A stretch of 64,000 nucleotides of DNA. Source: Sequoia sempervirens. Its lineage: Eukaryota; Streptophyta; Pinopsida; Cupressales; Cupressaceae. The stretch is from the NCBI GenBank assembly GCA_007258455.2, contig VDFB02358134.1, forward strand, positions 209,185,394-209,249,393, in the 5' to 3' direction. This document shows, piece after piece, positions 45,213 to 57,273 of this stretch. The notes under the pieces are model-generated. The model had not been told where the DNA came from. It ran no database searches and was given only the letters and a program-made list of their open reading frames with translations. Made by a program: the position numbers and the translations under genes. How positions within the stretch are numbered: the stretch's first letter is position 1; the number at the start of each line of letters is the position of its first letter.

Positions 45213-45799
45213 GAGTGTTTTCCCATGTTGGGACCCTCTAGAATAAGAAGTGATGCAACCATAAAACAAAACCATTACAACTCAATTCAACATGCATGCA
45301 TTAAAACCTTCAAGCTTAATAACATTTCATTAGATACTCCATGTAAAATGTATAAAATCATCATGAATAAGAATCATTATCTTTCAACCATGACATTGTA
45401 AGAGAGGGGGACCAACCACGTTCAAGGCCCCAGGTCATGAAGAGCCAAGAGCGGAAGCCTGCCCTAACTTACCTTAGCTTAAAGTAATGTTTTGAAATGA
45501 GGGACGAGAATGATGAGGACTATGAGGTCCCTCAATCACTTTGCAAACCCGAAAATGTGGAATGGGGCTAGGCAAGCTAGTTTTTGAGTTCAACACTGTA
45601 CCTCGGGAAACTCTCTACTTGAGGATGAAAATGTAGTTCTGGGATGATAGTGTGGCACGCTAGTGTCTCTCAAGTGCACTAGAATCTGTGTGGCCAAAGG
45701 ACCAAAAAGATAAGGTTAACCACTCGAAAACAAATTAACGACCTAGCTAATGGTTTTTAAGGGAACAAAATAACACTATGAAATAAGAAATATATAAAT

Positions 45800-46610
45800 G
45801 GATGTGACAAAATAAGTAGATTAAAGCTAGGGTGACAAGAATGATCTCACAAAAGATTATGTTCACCAGCTAGCTCAAAGAAGCACATTTATCTGCACAT
45901 AAAGAAAAGGGAAATTGTTGGGGTTATATAGGGTCTTGCCTTAGTCAGACCCTCATTTTGGTGTTTCCACCTCCATGGACAACCAAGATAGAAACTATGG
46001 AGAAAAGTATGATAAAGGAGAATGAAAGTAAATAAAACACTAACACTACAAACAATAATGTGCTACTCAATCAAATCGTAGAGGAGAGGAGGGAAAAGCT
46101 TACCACCTCTACCAAGAGCTCACTAGATAATGGAGGAGAAAGTGAGAGGATTCAAGCCCCTGCTCCAGTGGTGTTGTTCCACACTTTCTCTATGGAGTTG
46201 ACAGAGTGTTGTTGTTGCTTCTATAAAGTGCCAAAGTGCTACTTGAAAGCTTAGAAGGCAAGAAGTGAATGCTAGAATTCTTGGAGAGTGATCAAGTTGA
46301 GTGCTTAGAGGATGTGTAGAAGATGCATTCATGAAGAATGAGTGAATTTTAAGAGAATGAGAAAAACAACCATATTTGAGTCAGCTGGTTGAAGAGGGCA
46401 TTACAAATTGACCTCCAATGGGAAGTGTAACGCGTCTGTAGAATCTAGATGTAGGAATCTGCTAGGGATATAAGCACACTACACAGACATTTATGTGCCA
46501 CATGGGCATGTCTAACAGTTATTCCTCTACCAACATACAAAATAGATGCCAAGTGGAATGTTCAGGCAGTGGGCTTATGTGGAATTTAGCCTTTGAATTT
46601 GGTTTTCTAA
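45800..46610 (+). repeat. Dispersed repeat, inverted partner at 58121-58923
   Basis: Diverged but collinear with the reverse complement of 58121-58923. Shared blocks include 'gtgtttccacctccatgga', 'aagcttaccacctc', 'gaattcttggag', 'aaaacaaccatatt', 'ccaatgggaag' and 'cacacagacattt'. It is probably part of an LTR-element family. No coding frame is conserved between the copies. The element border is unclear. Confidence 0.7.
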
Positions 46611-46819
46611 AGTGAGGAAGCCTAGTGAAAGGGGAATTTGCATAACGGGTGCAAATTTGCTCCTATACATTTTCCCCCCACTTTAGCAAGCACAAATACT
46701 AATGAGTGCTTCAGTAAAGTAGATCGAAGAAGTAGTAAGGTTAGAAATGTATACCTAAACTATCAAGGAAGAAAACTATATTTTGGTGAACTTGAGAGTG
46801 CAGGACAACTAAATGACTT

Positions 46820-47320
46820 CATAGCCCCACAAAACTATGAAGTTGTAGAATGAAAGTGTCTTACAGGTCCACAAACCTGCAAGGAGGTGACCCCCAAGAT
46901 CTCTCACATGAAGGAATCCCTGAGAAGAAAGTGCCTCAGAGGCTTGCAAACCTACAAGGAAGGTGTCCTTCAAGATCTCTCACATAAAGGATACCCAAAA
47001 AAGTGCCTTATAGACCTATAGATCTGTAAGGAAGTGTCCCCCAAGATCTCTCACATAGAGGAAGATAGGAAAGCACCCTACATACCCATAGACCTATAGG
47101 GAAGGTGTCCTTCAAGATCTCTCGCATGAAAGAAACCCAAAGAAAGTGCCCTACATACCCGCAAAATTATAGGGGAGCCACCCCCAAGATCTCTCGCATG
47201 GAAGAAGCTCAAAAGAAGAATCCTATAGGACCACAAACCTATAGGAAGGTATATCCCAAGATCTCTCACATGGAGGAAACCCAAGGAAAGGGGACTCCGC
47301 AAATTCAGAAAGTGGCTTCA
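46820..47320 (+). repeat. 72-bp minisatellite, six copies
   Basis: The landmark 'aagatctctc' recurs at 46896, 46972, 47043, 47114, 47186 and 47258 (spacing 76, 71, 71, 72, 72). Each unit also has 'gtgccctacaga...cccacaaacctataggaagg'. The last units are open in one frame as a 24-residue repeat (PKISRMEEAQKK...PQTYR). It lies in what appears to be the 5' internal part of the gypsy remnant. The stretch 47321-48363 has no recognised gene. Confidence 0.85.
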
Positions 47321-48363
47321 TAGGCGCACTTGTAAAGTGACATGTTTACCCATAGATAGAACATGTAAAAAGTGTCTACATAGGCAAGTAAGCAAATAGT
47401 CACACAAACCATCAGCAAGTTGAAAATTTTCAAAGGGGTTCCTTGGGAACTCGACGTGAAGAAGGGGTCTACTCAAGGGACACACTGTTCGAAAGCATAA
47501 AAGAGATGTTTCTTTCTTGAATTGATTCATCATTAAGGAATCCTTTCGAAAGATGTTCACTTCATCAAGGAATTCGAAAGGAAGAATACAACCCCATGTG
47601 AGGGAAAAGTCAGAGCTGCTCCCACCTTGAAGGAAGGTTCTCAAATTCTTTATTTATGAAACTATGATGAAGGAAACATGTTTCATTAGGGTTTCAAGTT
47701 GAGAAAAAAATTCTTGAAAAGGAGTTTGCAAAGATTCTTGAGAAAAGATTTTTTAACAATGAATGCATTTTCTAAAAATCAAAATGTTTTAGAAGTGGCA
47801 TTGTCACACATGCAAGGGAAAACTCAAGAAAAGAAAAGAGAAAGATAAAGGAAAAGAAAAGGAGAAAATAAAACATGTACAAAGGGCACAGGAGTAGTTT
47901 GATATTTCAGGATCATAATTTATTATAAATATATATATGTATAGTAATAGTATATAAAATGAACTTTCATCAACCCCCTACTATATCAAACCATGTGGAG
48001 AATGCATTAGAAGACAAAGTAAAAATAAAAAAATGAGTGAACATGGAAGGGAAGCCTAAATTCCCCCAACACTTCACATCATCCCCAATTTATTGAAAAT
48101 CAAGTCACAAACATGGAAGAATGGTGATACAAATAGAAGAAGGATTACGACACAAAAACCACTTATATCCAAGCAACAATAGGGGTGACAAGGGTCATCC
48201 AAGCACACATAGCACGATTACGGGGGAACACATCACAATACACACACACATCTAATCTAAAGATAAATAAGGGGTCTCCTTCTAACACTGATCAACCAAG
48301 AGGTTGTATACTTCCCACTCTTGATCATTGTAGAGGGGAGGAGGACAAGCCTACAATGGTGGA

Positions 48364-49430
48364 ATGTTAAGAGGAGTGTTTGACCCTCCCACAACAAGGG
48401 CTAAGGAAGAGGGCCCCACAAGGTCCTCTCCACCGAGCTCTTGTGGAGCTAAGGTTAGAAATTTCATGAAGATCATCGAAAAGGATGGAACCTCATCCAA
48501 AGAGTTAAACATGCACTTAATAGGAGTGTCATGTTTCACCTCAACAATTAGAGAAGGTTGCACTCGAGATTCACTGCTAGGCTCATCGAGTGACTTGGGA
48601 GCGGTGATGAACTTAGGAGAAGTCAGGACTGGTTCCGTCACTAGGACAAAACAAGCCAGTGTGGGGCTACCTTTTAGAGAAGGTGGGATCCTCCTATGTC
48701 CTCTATTGCTAGAAGGACCAATCTCTTCCTTTTTCTTTGTGGGAGGAGGAAAACTTCACATAGACAATGTAAGAAGTGCAAAGGAAGAGGGGGAGGAGAG
48801 AGCCGCAGTAGATATGATCGAGGTGTTCATCATATCTATGGGTTTCAAGAAAGGCAGAACATCCATAAGGGACATCAATAAAGGAAGCTCCACCAAAGGA
48901 GCAACGAACACCTACACCTTTTTAGGGTCAGGCACATTTGCACTCGCAAATCAACTAGCTAAAGCACCAATGTTAGATAACAATCTGATGAACATTGAAT
49001 TCCCTGATAATGATGTCCTAACCATAAATACACAACAGTGGCAACTATACTTTGATGGATCTTATACACAACATGGATCAGGCATAGGAATCTTGGTTTT
49101 TTCACTGCAAGGATACGCAATTCCAAAATCCTATAGATTAATGTTCCCCTATACCAACAACACAACTGAATATGAAGCATTGATCATTGGAATGAAGATA
49201 GTTGTTGAATGTAAAATCACAAAATTGCTAGTCTATGGTGATTCACAATTGGTCATCAACCAATTCAATGATGATTATCAAACAAAGGATGACAAGTTGC
49301 TGCCTTACAAGAGGATGCTGGATGATTTCAAAAAGTACTTTGTTGAGATCAATTTTGCATAGATTCCCAGAATAGAAAACAAAGCTACAGATGCCATGGC
49401 CACCATTGCTTCTCTCTTGTAGATACCTAA
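48364..49430 (+). pseudogene. Ty3/gypsy fragment: unknown segment joined to RNase H
   Basis: A 332-codon frame. Residues 1-195 match nothing I recognise (acidic, Ser-rich). From about residue 196 (ALANQLAKAPMLDN) it becomes the linker and RNase H typical of Tat-like plant gypsy elements: WQLYFDGSYTQHGSGIGI (D231), TEYEAL (E269), VYGDSQLVINQ (D293), and after a stop at 49360 ENKATDAMA. The reverse transcriptase that should precede RNase H is missing, so a deletion joined an upstream region to it. It is a decayed element part. Confidence 0.75.
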
Positions 49431-49629
49431 ACAATGAAAATGCTATGAATTCATGGTAGAACAAGTGTCCAACCTAGCATATGAAGATCTATAATTCCAA
49501 GTGATATGCCATATTGTTGACCCTTAAATTTCCATCTATGGAGAAATCCATACCTACCTACAAGACAATACCCATCCAATTAACTTATCTTGAAACCAAA
49601 AATGATACTTCATATGACAAGTGGCTTTC

Positions 49630-50790
49630 CACACCTTAATAGCTGATGTACTTTATAGATGAGGCTTGGATGGTACTCTTCTTCGGTGTCTAGAATGTAA
49701 TGAAGCTGAAATCGCTTTACAAGAGGTTCACAAAGGTATCTGTGGCACATATTCAAGTGGCTTAACCTTAGCTAAGAAATTATTACGATTGGGATGTTAC
49801 TGGTTGAATATGGAGAAAGAGTCAATTCAATATGTCAAAAGGTGTTCCAAATGTCAAATTCATGGAAACTTAATACATGCACCCACACAAGAGTTGCATC
49901 CTTTCACAACTACATGGCCCTTTTTCCAATGGGGATTGGAACTTGTAGGCAAGATTCATCCCTCTTCCTCTAATAGACATAAGTTTATAATCACAACCAC
50001 ATAATACATCACCAAGTGGATTGAAGTTTTTCCTCTAATCGCCATCATCGGGAAGAAAATTTCCTCATTTATTCTGAATTATCTCATATGTTGGTATGGT
50101 GTCCCTCAATCTATCATTATGATTAATGGCCGACCCTTTAAGAATCAAGATATTTAAGAGCTTTGTGAAAGATTCCATATCCAACATTGGTTTTCTACAC
50201 CTTACTATCTCTAAGGGAATGACCAAGTAGAGGCCTCAAACAAGACTATCCTGAAGATTTTGAAGTAAACTGTCAATGAAGTTGGATGTGATTGGCATGT
50301 TCAACTAAACCCGACATTGTGGGCTTACAAAGCTAGTATCTGTACCCCAATAGGAGCAACACCCTATTCTCTTGTCTATGGATCAGAAGCTATTCTACCT
50401 ATTAAGGTTGAGATACCATCCTTGGGTGTGTCACTTAAAGGGATGATTTTAGATGAGGATTATAGAGTATCTAGGCTACATGAATTAGAACTAATGGATA
50501 AACGCTGAAAACTTGCAATTGATCACCTAAAAGATTATCAACAAAGGATATCTAGGAGCTACAATCACAAAATAATACCTAGATCACTTAAGGTGGGTGA
50601 CTTAGTCTTAAAAGAAAATCCCTATAATCAACAAGATCGAGAGAAGAAGGGAAAATTTGAACCTATCTGGTTGTGTCCCTTTGTTATAGTATTAGTCTTT
50701 GGATCAAGAGAATATCAGTTATCCACACCAGAAGGGGATCTATTTGAAAAACCCCTCAACAACTTGCATTTCAAAAGGCTTTACACCTAG
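49630..50790 (+). pseudogene. Ty3/gypsy integrase remnant
   Basis: From 49666 the frame shows the zinc-binding region EVHKGICGTYSSG...CSKCQIHG (H22, C60, C63; the second His is Tyr). The catalytic core has WGLELVGKI where WGLDL is usual, and MINGRPFKN where SDNG is usual, so both catalytic aspartates are changed. The glutamate in NDQVEASNKT remains. Stops occur near 50004, 50158, 50214 and 50265. The C-terminal part WAYKASICTPIGATPYSLVYGSEAILP (50317 onward) and KVGDLVLKENP...GKFEPIWLCPFVI to 50790 is well preserved. It would insert element cDNA and is inactive here. Confidence 0.9.
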
Positions 50791-52505
50791 CTCATCCAGT
50801 GCATTGGTAAAGGTCCTAGAAAAATACCAAAAAAATCCAAAAAAAATTGAAAAAAGGATTGAAAAATACTAAAGAAAAAGAATCGTCCTCTAGTGAAAAT
50901 CACTTTTGTGGCACTTTGGGCAAGTACCTTGGTGAAAATGCGACAAATAGGCGCCTTGTGTAAAATAAGAACTCTCCATCTATCTTGGGCTACGTGACTT
51001 GCTCTACAACGTTCATCCATCATGCTTCCATCTTTACATTTGTCATGCTTCCATGTCTACATCATAGCTTGATCCAGTGTTTGTATTATGGTATCCCCTA
51101 GCATTACTCGACCCATTCTAAAAATTAGTTTGTCCTATCATATCACACTAGGGGCATGCCTTAAATTGGATTGGATTCTTGTACATTCTCAAGGTTAGAA
51201 AATTGAAAATCCAAAAAACATTCAAAACATATCAAAACCCAAAAACATTCAAAACATGTCAAAATCTAAAAACAAGGCAAAAAAGTCAAAAAGTCAAAAA
51301 CATAGTCTTCATTCGAACTACGTTGTCTCTAAGCTTTGAACATAGGAAAGGGTGATCTTTGATTATCCCCCAAGACATTTTAGGTCAGTCTTCTAGGTGT
51401 TCGCTATGTTAATATTTTTGTCTTGTAAATCTTGGTCGTGTCGTCAGTCGAACTACATGATCTTTGCATGTATAACGTAGGCGAGGCTAATTTGTTGATC
51501 AGCCCTCGAGGCCCCTAGGATAGATATTTAGGTTAGGTCTTGGTCATCATGGTCTATCACACCCTGCACTGGGGGAAAAATCTTGCACTCACTAGGGGAA
51601 AATAAACTTTGAGCTTGAACCAATAGGCAAACAGTCGTCAGACCAAAGTTACAAACACAAACTTCAAATGGATGATGATCTTTCTGAATCAAGGGTTTAT
51701 CATGTTAAACATGAAAGTTCAACTTGTTCTACTTTGATTTTTGATATCATATCTCTCGAGTCCTCGATGATGTATCGAACTAGAGGAGCAAAGGAGTATA
51801 ATTTTTCTTTGTCTTCTATCTGTGAGTTTATCATTATTACTATGTAGGTTGTCGCGAGACGTGCGCTACAAAGTATCACTGATGACATTTTATTTTCATA
51901 GGAAAAATATTAACTCGTCTGTTTATGCAAGCAATGCTTAGGTCATCTTGGTTTAATTACACTTAGATGCTTGTGTTAACTTGCAATTTTAAAACATCAT
52001 GAAAGTAGTACTCAGGTCATCTTGGTCTAAAGTATGCCATCGATGCTTGTACTCACTTTCAATATTTTAAAGGCACAATGATGATAAAAAGAATGAAAAA
52101 TTGGTTAATATAAATGACAAATTTTGAAAATGAGATTTGCATTGTTAAGTTAGATTGCATTTATGTTAGCATTGCATGTGTATTTATGGGGTTTTTCACT
52201 GCTGAAACAATTTCACAATGGTGTCATCTCTATTATTAATGGATAGAGTACAATTGACATTAACCAAAAAACAAACACATCATTCTCATTTAGTTGAACA
52301 TCATTGCATCATCACAACACTTATCACATCATTCAACACTTCATTTTCACATCCTTACATTCATTGATTTATCTCTTGGAGCATATATTCGTCAATACCT
52401 GAAATTCAAAAGTTTGGGGCATCGAAATCTTGCATCATCTAAACATCGACATCAAAACCTTCTTTGAAGTAACATGTAAACACATCACTTCAAAGAGGGG
52501 AAAAA
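50791..52505 (+). other. Long 3' non-coding region of the gypsy element
   Basis: 1.7 kb without coding signal between integrase and LTR, a common layout in Tat-like elements. It contains A-rich repeats ('aaaacattcaaaacat' at 51220-51260), a recurring 'aggtcatcttggt' (51941 and 52014), and ends in the polypurine tract CAAAGAGGGGAAAAA (52491-52505). Confidence 0.6.
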
Positions 52506-53740
52506 TGTATACAACTGAAAATGGTCATCACATTTAATTAATTAAATACAACCTATTTGATTAATACTTCAACTACATATAAATAAGGTCTTTATTTATA
52601 TTGTTCACTTTCCTTTTAATTCTCCTAATTCACATTCTTCTAAATTAAATAAACAAAAAAAAACCTAAACATGTTTATATAATTAATTTTCGCTAATCTT
52701 GGTTAAGAATTAGAGCACATTTCTACAACTTTTTTTATGTGCCACCTAATAAAGGTCACATGAAAATAAATAATCCTAATTATTAATTAGAATTATCCTC
52801 ACACACTTCCACCAATAAGAAAAAGCACATGGCTTTATTCCCCGACACTTCCAACAAATTTGGAGCACATGCATCTTTGTTTCACACACTTGGAATCTCA
52901 TACATTTGGCATGCTTCCAATTGGTCAAGGGATTCTCTTCGCAAACATGGCATGTTATCCTTGGTCAAGGGGACAACATTTTTATTCCTTTCATCTCCAC
53001 CGTCTATCCTATCTCCTTTGAATCTTAATTGTTGATAGGTGCCACCTCACAAAATGCTTAATAAACTCTATAAGTACACCCCTTACCCTTTGCATTATCA
53101 TCAACCTTTTGAGTAATGTTATAATGCTAGTTTGAAATACAAATTGGAATAGTGTTATAATGTGATTTTCCATCCACACTTTGAGTATTGTTACCATGCA
53201 AGTTTTTTGTAGGAGCTTGGAGCTTTCATGGAGTCTTATACTTATCTTTCATATCATGTGTTACTTTGCATTCTCATTTTATATTAATTATTTGCTTCAT
53301 AGTTACATTTTATTATCTCCATTGCATCATAGTTACATTTGAGGTTAGTTTCCTTTTTTGTTGCATTTGAGCATATGCATAATTATGGATAGTTCATTAT
53401 AGTTGCATATCATCTCACTCATGTCCACTTGTTCATCTATCATCAACATCATCCTTCATTTATCGTTGTATCCATTATCCTTTCCATCATTTTTCTTCAT
53501 TTAGGAGCATACCACTAATCATTTCAGCACACATTTGCATACCACTATTCCTTCCACCACACACTTGCACATAGAAATCATCTTAGCTTGCATATTGAGC
53601 ATCAAATCTCGTTTTCTAGGTAGTCATTTTAACAACCTTTGTGCCTATAGAAATTTGAGGGCCAAACAGTTTAACAAATCCCTAGAAATAGAGAACAATG
53701 ATACATATTTAAAAAGTTTTATTGTATTATGAATAGATTA
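52506..53740 (+). repeat. Gypsy 3' LTR (right end uncertain)
   Basis: Begins TGTATACAACTGAAAATGGTC directly after the polypurine tract. The same style of start is seen in the LTR at 61795 (TGTAGACGTCGAATTTGATC). A TATA-like 'ctctataagtac' lies near 53068. I cannot place the closing CA, so the end is approximate. No matching 5' LTR in the window. Confidence 0.55.
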
Positions 53741-55307
53741 GTTTTACTTGCTTCAAACTTTGAATGTAAATTATCTCATTAAGGTTTGTGTTGAAATTAG
53801 AATAACTCACTCTACACATTTGACACACACACAATTTATATTCAAATAACTATGATTTCTTATTGGAGTTTCAATGTTTTTAGTAGATTAAAACTATAAG
53901 GGACAATACTCATTATAGAGCAACCATAGAGGTAGAGAGAGGTGGCTCATGAAAAGTGAATCAATAGAAAACAAGAATCGCCATAAGTGAGCCTGGAAAT
54001 AATAATACACAAACTATGCTTTTGAATGGAGCATAGAACCGATTACAAATCACACCTACAACAAAAAAGGAAGTAACAAAAATAAATTTACTCAAAAAGA
54101 ATAGTACTTCTAAGATAGTATAGAACCAACATAAACCAATAGTTTCCAAAAACCCAACTATCACTACCAAAGGGGTAGGACAAGGAACTCTACACCAACT
54201 ACTCTCCACCTCAATAAGAGAGAAGAAGAAACTTTGATCTAAGGGTAGAAAACCCCTAGCAACCATTCTAGATTTTTCAATATAGGAGAAGTTGGGAGAG
54301 AAGAAAAACCCAAGCCAAGCTGAAAAGAACAGTCTCCACCTCAATAGGAGACAACTCACCTCAAAAGGGGAAGCTAGACAAAGAGCCAAGGTAGAAAACC
54401 CAACAACACCCACAATTCTAAGAGAGAATAGATGAAACTATCCTCAAATAATCCAAACCCTCCAAAACCCAAGAGAGGGTTTGAACACCAACCCAAAGGA
54501 GAAGAACAACACCCCCAAAAAGAGCAACCAATTAGGATCTTCAAAGACCAAGATCCAACACAAATTTAGGAGAAGACCATCATGAAGATGAAGATTGAAA
54601 ATGCTACTAAAAAAACCCCAATCATAACCCTCGAGAGGGTAGAAAACAAGGAGGTGACAAAGATAACACCCCACAACTTAACATCACCCAAAACCCCCAT
54701 GCTCAAGAAAACAACCAAAAAACACTTAGCATCACTCTAGCAGTGACAAATGTGGTAGAAGAATTCCTCCTTCAAGTCCAAAAGACTCATATCTTCTAAG
54801 GTAGGCCAAGAGCCCTATAGCCACAACATGCCTCTAATCATAGGGAATAATAGACCCCTACAAAGCAAGCGAATTGAAACTCCAATAACCAAACCAATCC
54901 TAGTAAGAAACAAGACAGGGTGCCCCACAAAAAAACCTCCAACCTAGGCCACTAAAAATTCCTAGGGGCCAAGAGGTCACAAACATGCTAGAAAACCCAA
55001 TTATTTGTACAAAGTGCTTAAGAACACACCATAATTGTGCAATAGAAAACCCAATGGAAAGAAAAAAAGCACTCAGTAACCCTCCAAAACTAAGAAAAAG
55101 AACCTAATAATAGGTGGACCAAAATAACCTAAGGCCACCCATGAGCTCCCACACAAACCCCCAAAATAGGGAAGTCGACCAAAGCAACATACCCACTACA
55201 AATAGTAGTGATGAGCACATACATCAAACTAGAATTTGGTTTGACCACCATATGAAGAACAACACTAATAGATTTTTCAAAAGCAAACCCCAACAAATCT
55301 AGAGATA
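53741..55307. other. A-rich region, no gene recognised
   Basis: Plus strand is rich in A and C ('aaaaccc', 'caccaaa'). The minus-strand frames (53961-54413, 54444-54674) are Phe/Leu/Trp-rich, without a known domain. They read like membrane proteins only because of base composition. It may be part of the same repeat family as 55308-55990. Confidence 0.45.
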
Positions 55308-55992
55308 GACACCACCACAACCAAAGCTAGGGAGACTAAAGCAAAAGAAACCTTCTACTGGGAAAAGTAGATAAAAGCTAGAGAAGCCTCCTTGACCACA
55401 CAAGACATAGCCAAAATAGGCCTACAAATGCCAAAATAGTGTATAACCTAAGGGAAAACATTTGTATCTCTAGATTCACCTTTTGCATCTCCATCTTCCC
55501 CCACAGATTCAAAATCATAGAGCTAGACACCACCACAACCAAAGCTAGGGAGACTAAAGCAAAATAATTCTTCTGCTGGGAAAAGTAGACAAAAGCTAGA
55601 GAAGCTTCCCTAACTACACAAGACACAACCAAAATAGGCCTACAAATGCAAAAATAATGTATCACCCAACTCCCAAGGGAAAACATTTGTATCTCCAAAT
55701 TCACCTTTTGCATCTCCATCTTCCCCCAAAGATTCAAAATCACAAAGCAAGACACCACCACAACCAAAGCTTGGGAGACTAAAGCAGAAGCATTCTTTTG
55801 TTGGGAAAAGTAGACAAAAGCTAGAGAAGCTTCCCTGACTGCACAAGACACATCCAAAATAGGCTTACAAATGCAAAAATAATGTATCACCCAAGGGAAA
55901 ACATATGCATCTCTAGATTCACCTTTTGCATCTCCATCTTCCCCCGCAGATTCAAAATAGCCTCCACCACTAGTTTTCTCACTTGCCTCCAT
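55308..55992 (-). repeat. 220-bp tandem repeat, three copies, with a 204-codon frame
   Basis: 'gacaccaccacaaccaaagc' recurs at 55308, 55526 and 55751 (spacing 218 and 225), and 'ttttgcatctccatcttccc' at 55481, 55706 and 55924. The minus-strand frame 55378-55992 stays open through the copies and repeats a block with two hydrophobic stretches (VIHYFCICKPILDVSCAV and ALVVVVSCFVILNLWG). No homologue is recognised. It could be a repeat-born frame with no function. Confidence 0.7.
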
Positions 55993-56290
55993 TCATTCTA
56001 AAATATATGTAATATATTGGAGTTTCAATGTTTGTTATGAAGTTGTGTTTGTTTTTTGGAATGTTGATTGTTTTAAATATTTTCTCCATTTTTGTTCCAT
56101 GGATAGATTTTCTATGGTTTGATAATTTATAGAAGAAAATGCAATGTTGTTTTCAATGATGCTAATAAGTAAAATAAAACTAATCTTATAAATGAAAACT
56201 ATGTAAAACTATCTCTAATCTAAATCTAAAGTTGAATTCTTCCAAATTAGAGCTAAGTATATTTTCATTTAATTAATTATTTTTCTAAAT

Positions 56291-56850
56291 GGGTGATCGC
56301 ATAATAGTATGTCTTACTTTTTGGTCGAAGTAGAATATTGAAATCATAATTTTTTGCCAAATTTTCACTATGTAACACCTATAGCAACCAAACTGTATAA
56401 AAAATTAAGATGATATGAACTAGTGATTTTTGAGATTTTTTCTATAGATTATAAATATATATTGTTTAATTTTAAAAAGTATTTTGTTAGTTTTCTTCCT
56501 TAATTTTAGTAATTTAGTTTTTATAGTTAATAGTATTTTTAAAAAGTGATGTTACTTCGGTAAAACATAACTTTATTTGTACAAATAATAAAATTACAAA
56601 TTTTTAAATATAAATTTGTTACACCAATATCTAATGCACATATATTGTTCCATAATTTTTTTAATAAAATTTTGAAGTGAAATTAACTATAATACAACAT
56701 AGGTTACTTATGTAACATATAACTTTTCTTATATTTATCTGAATTAAATTAATTTTTTTGGTTGAAATAAAAACATCAATACCTATTGCATATATTTTTT
56801 TTCAAATTTTTTAATCTATTTTACTATTTTTCCATGTGTGCAAAATAGAG
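56291..56850 (-). repeat. R-family repeat, copy 4, inverted
   Basis: The reverse complement matches copies 2 and 3 block by block: 'gcaataggtattgatg', 'gttatatgttacat', 'gtgcattagatattggtgt', 'aatctatagaaaaaatctca', 'gttgctataggtgttacat' and the terminal 'attatgcgatcaccca' at 56291-56306. The stretches 55993-56290 and 56851-57075 are AT-rich without features. Confidence 0.6.
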
Positions 56851-57130
56851 ACCTTCACAATTGCTAGAAAATGTATCTATAATAGAAAATAGAAAATAAA
56901 TATAATTATCAAATTAAATATATTTAATATATACTCATTGGAAAACTTACTTTGAGTGCTACGAACTTGTCAAATATCTTGTCTAGTTGATTCCATTTGA
57001 AGGTTCAACATGAGGTTTGAATGTGAAGATTTTGAGAAAAATCTCAAACATGAAAAAGAAGAGGCAATTAAAGGACCTTGGTTCAGAGGTATACCATTTC
57101 TACCAAAAAAAAATTAAAAACCTTCGAGAA

Positions 57131-57273
57131 CAAAGGTATTTTCCAAAAATGGAAAAAAGGACCTTTAAAAGAAGTCCCTTTCTATTCCTTTTTTAAATGT
57201 TTCCTTAAAAAGAATAGAAAGGGACTTAAATTGTTTGAAGGTCCCTTTTTTCTATTTTTTGAGACTACCTTTG
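57131..57273. repeat. Palindrome (foldback), arms about 65-70 bp
   Basis: The left arm 57131-57195 and right arm 57201-57273 are reverse complements: 'caaaggta...aaaaaaggacctt...aagtccctttctattcctt' against its mirror, with a loop of only a few bases. Transcribed or single-stranded it would form a long hairpin. Confidence 0.85.

Larger units (their letters stand above)
42966..45747 (+). repeat. 2.78-kb duplicated segment, copy 1
   Basis: Nearly identical to 59024-61794 (scattered single-base changes and small indels; offset 16058 at the left end, 16047 at the right). It contains the Copia-3 RT end, spacer DNA (43461-44339), a TA-rich block, a GA-rich block and 45213-45747, a spacer with no recognised gene. 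After 45747 this copy continues without interruption, whereas copy 2 is entered by an LTR. Confidence 0.95.

Noticed and set aside
44600..45262. 220-codon Ser/Leu/Pro frame and Arg/Glu frames on the opposite strand
   Set aside because: They are translations of a GA-rich minisatellite. The copy at 60.7-61.3 kb breaks the frames through repeat-number changes.
46850..47300. Array resembling a CRISPR
   Set aside because: Units are near-identical along their whole length, with no repeat-spacer alternation, and the context is plant retroelement DNA.
53961..54413. 150-codon hydrophobic frame on the minus strand
   Set aside because: The composition of an A/C-rich plus strand explains it. No recognised domain and no conserved copy seen.
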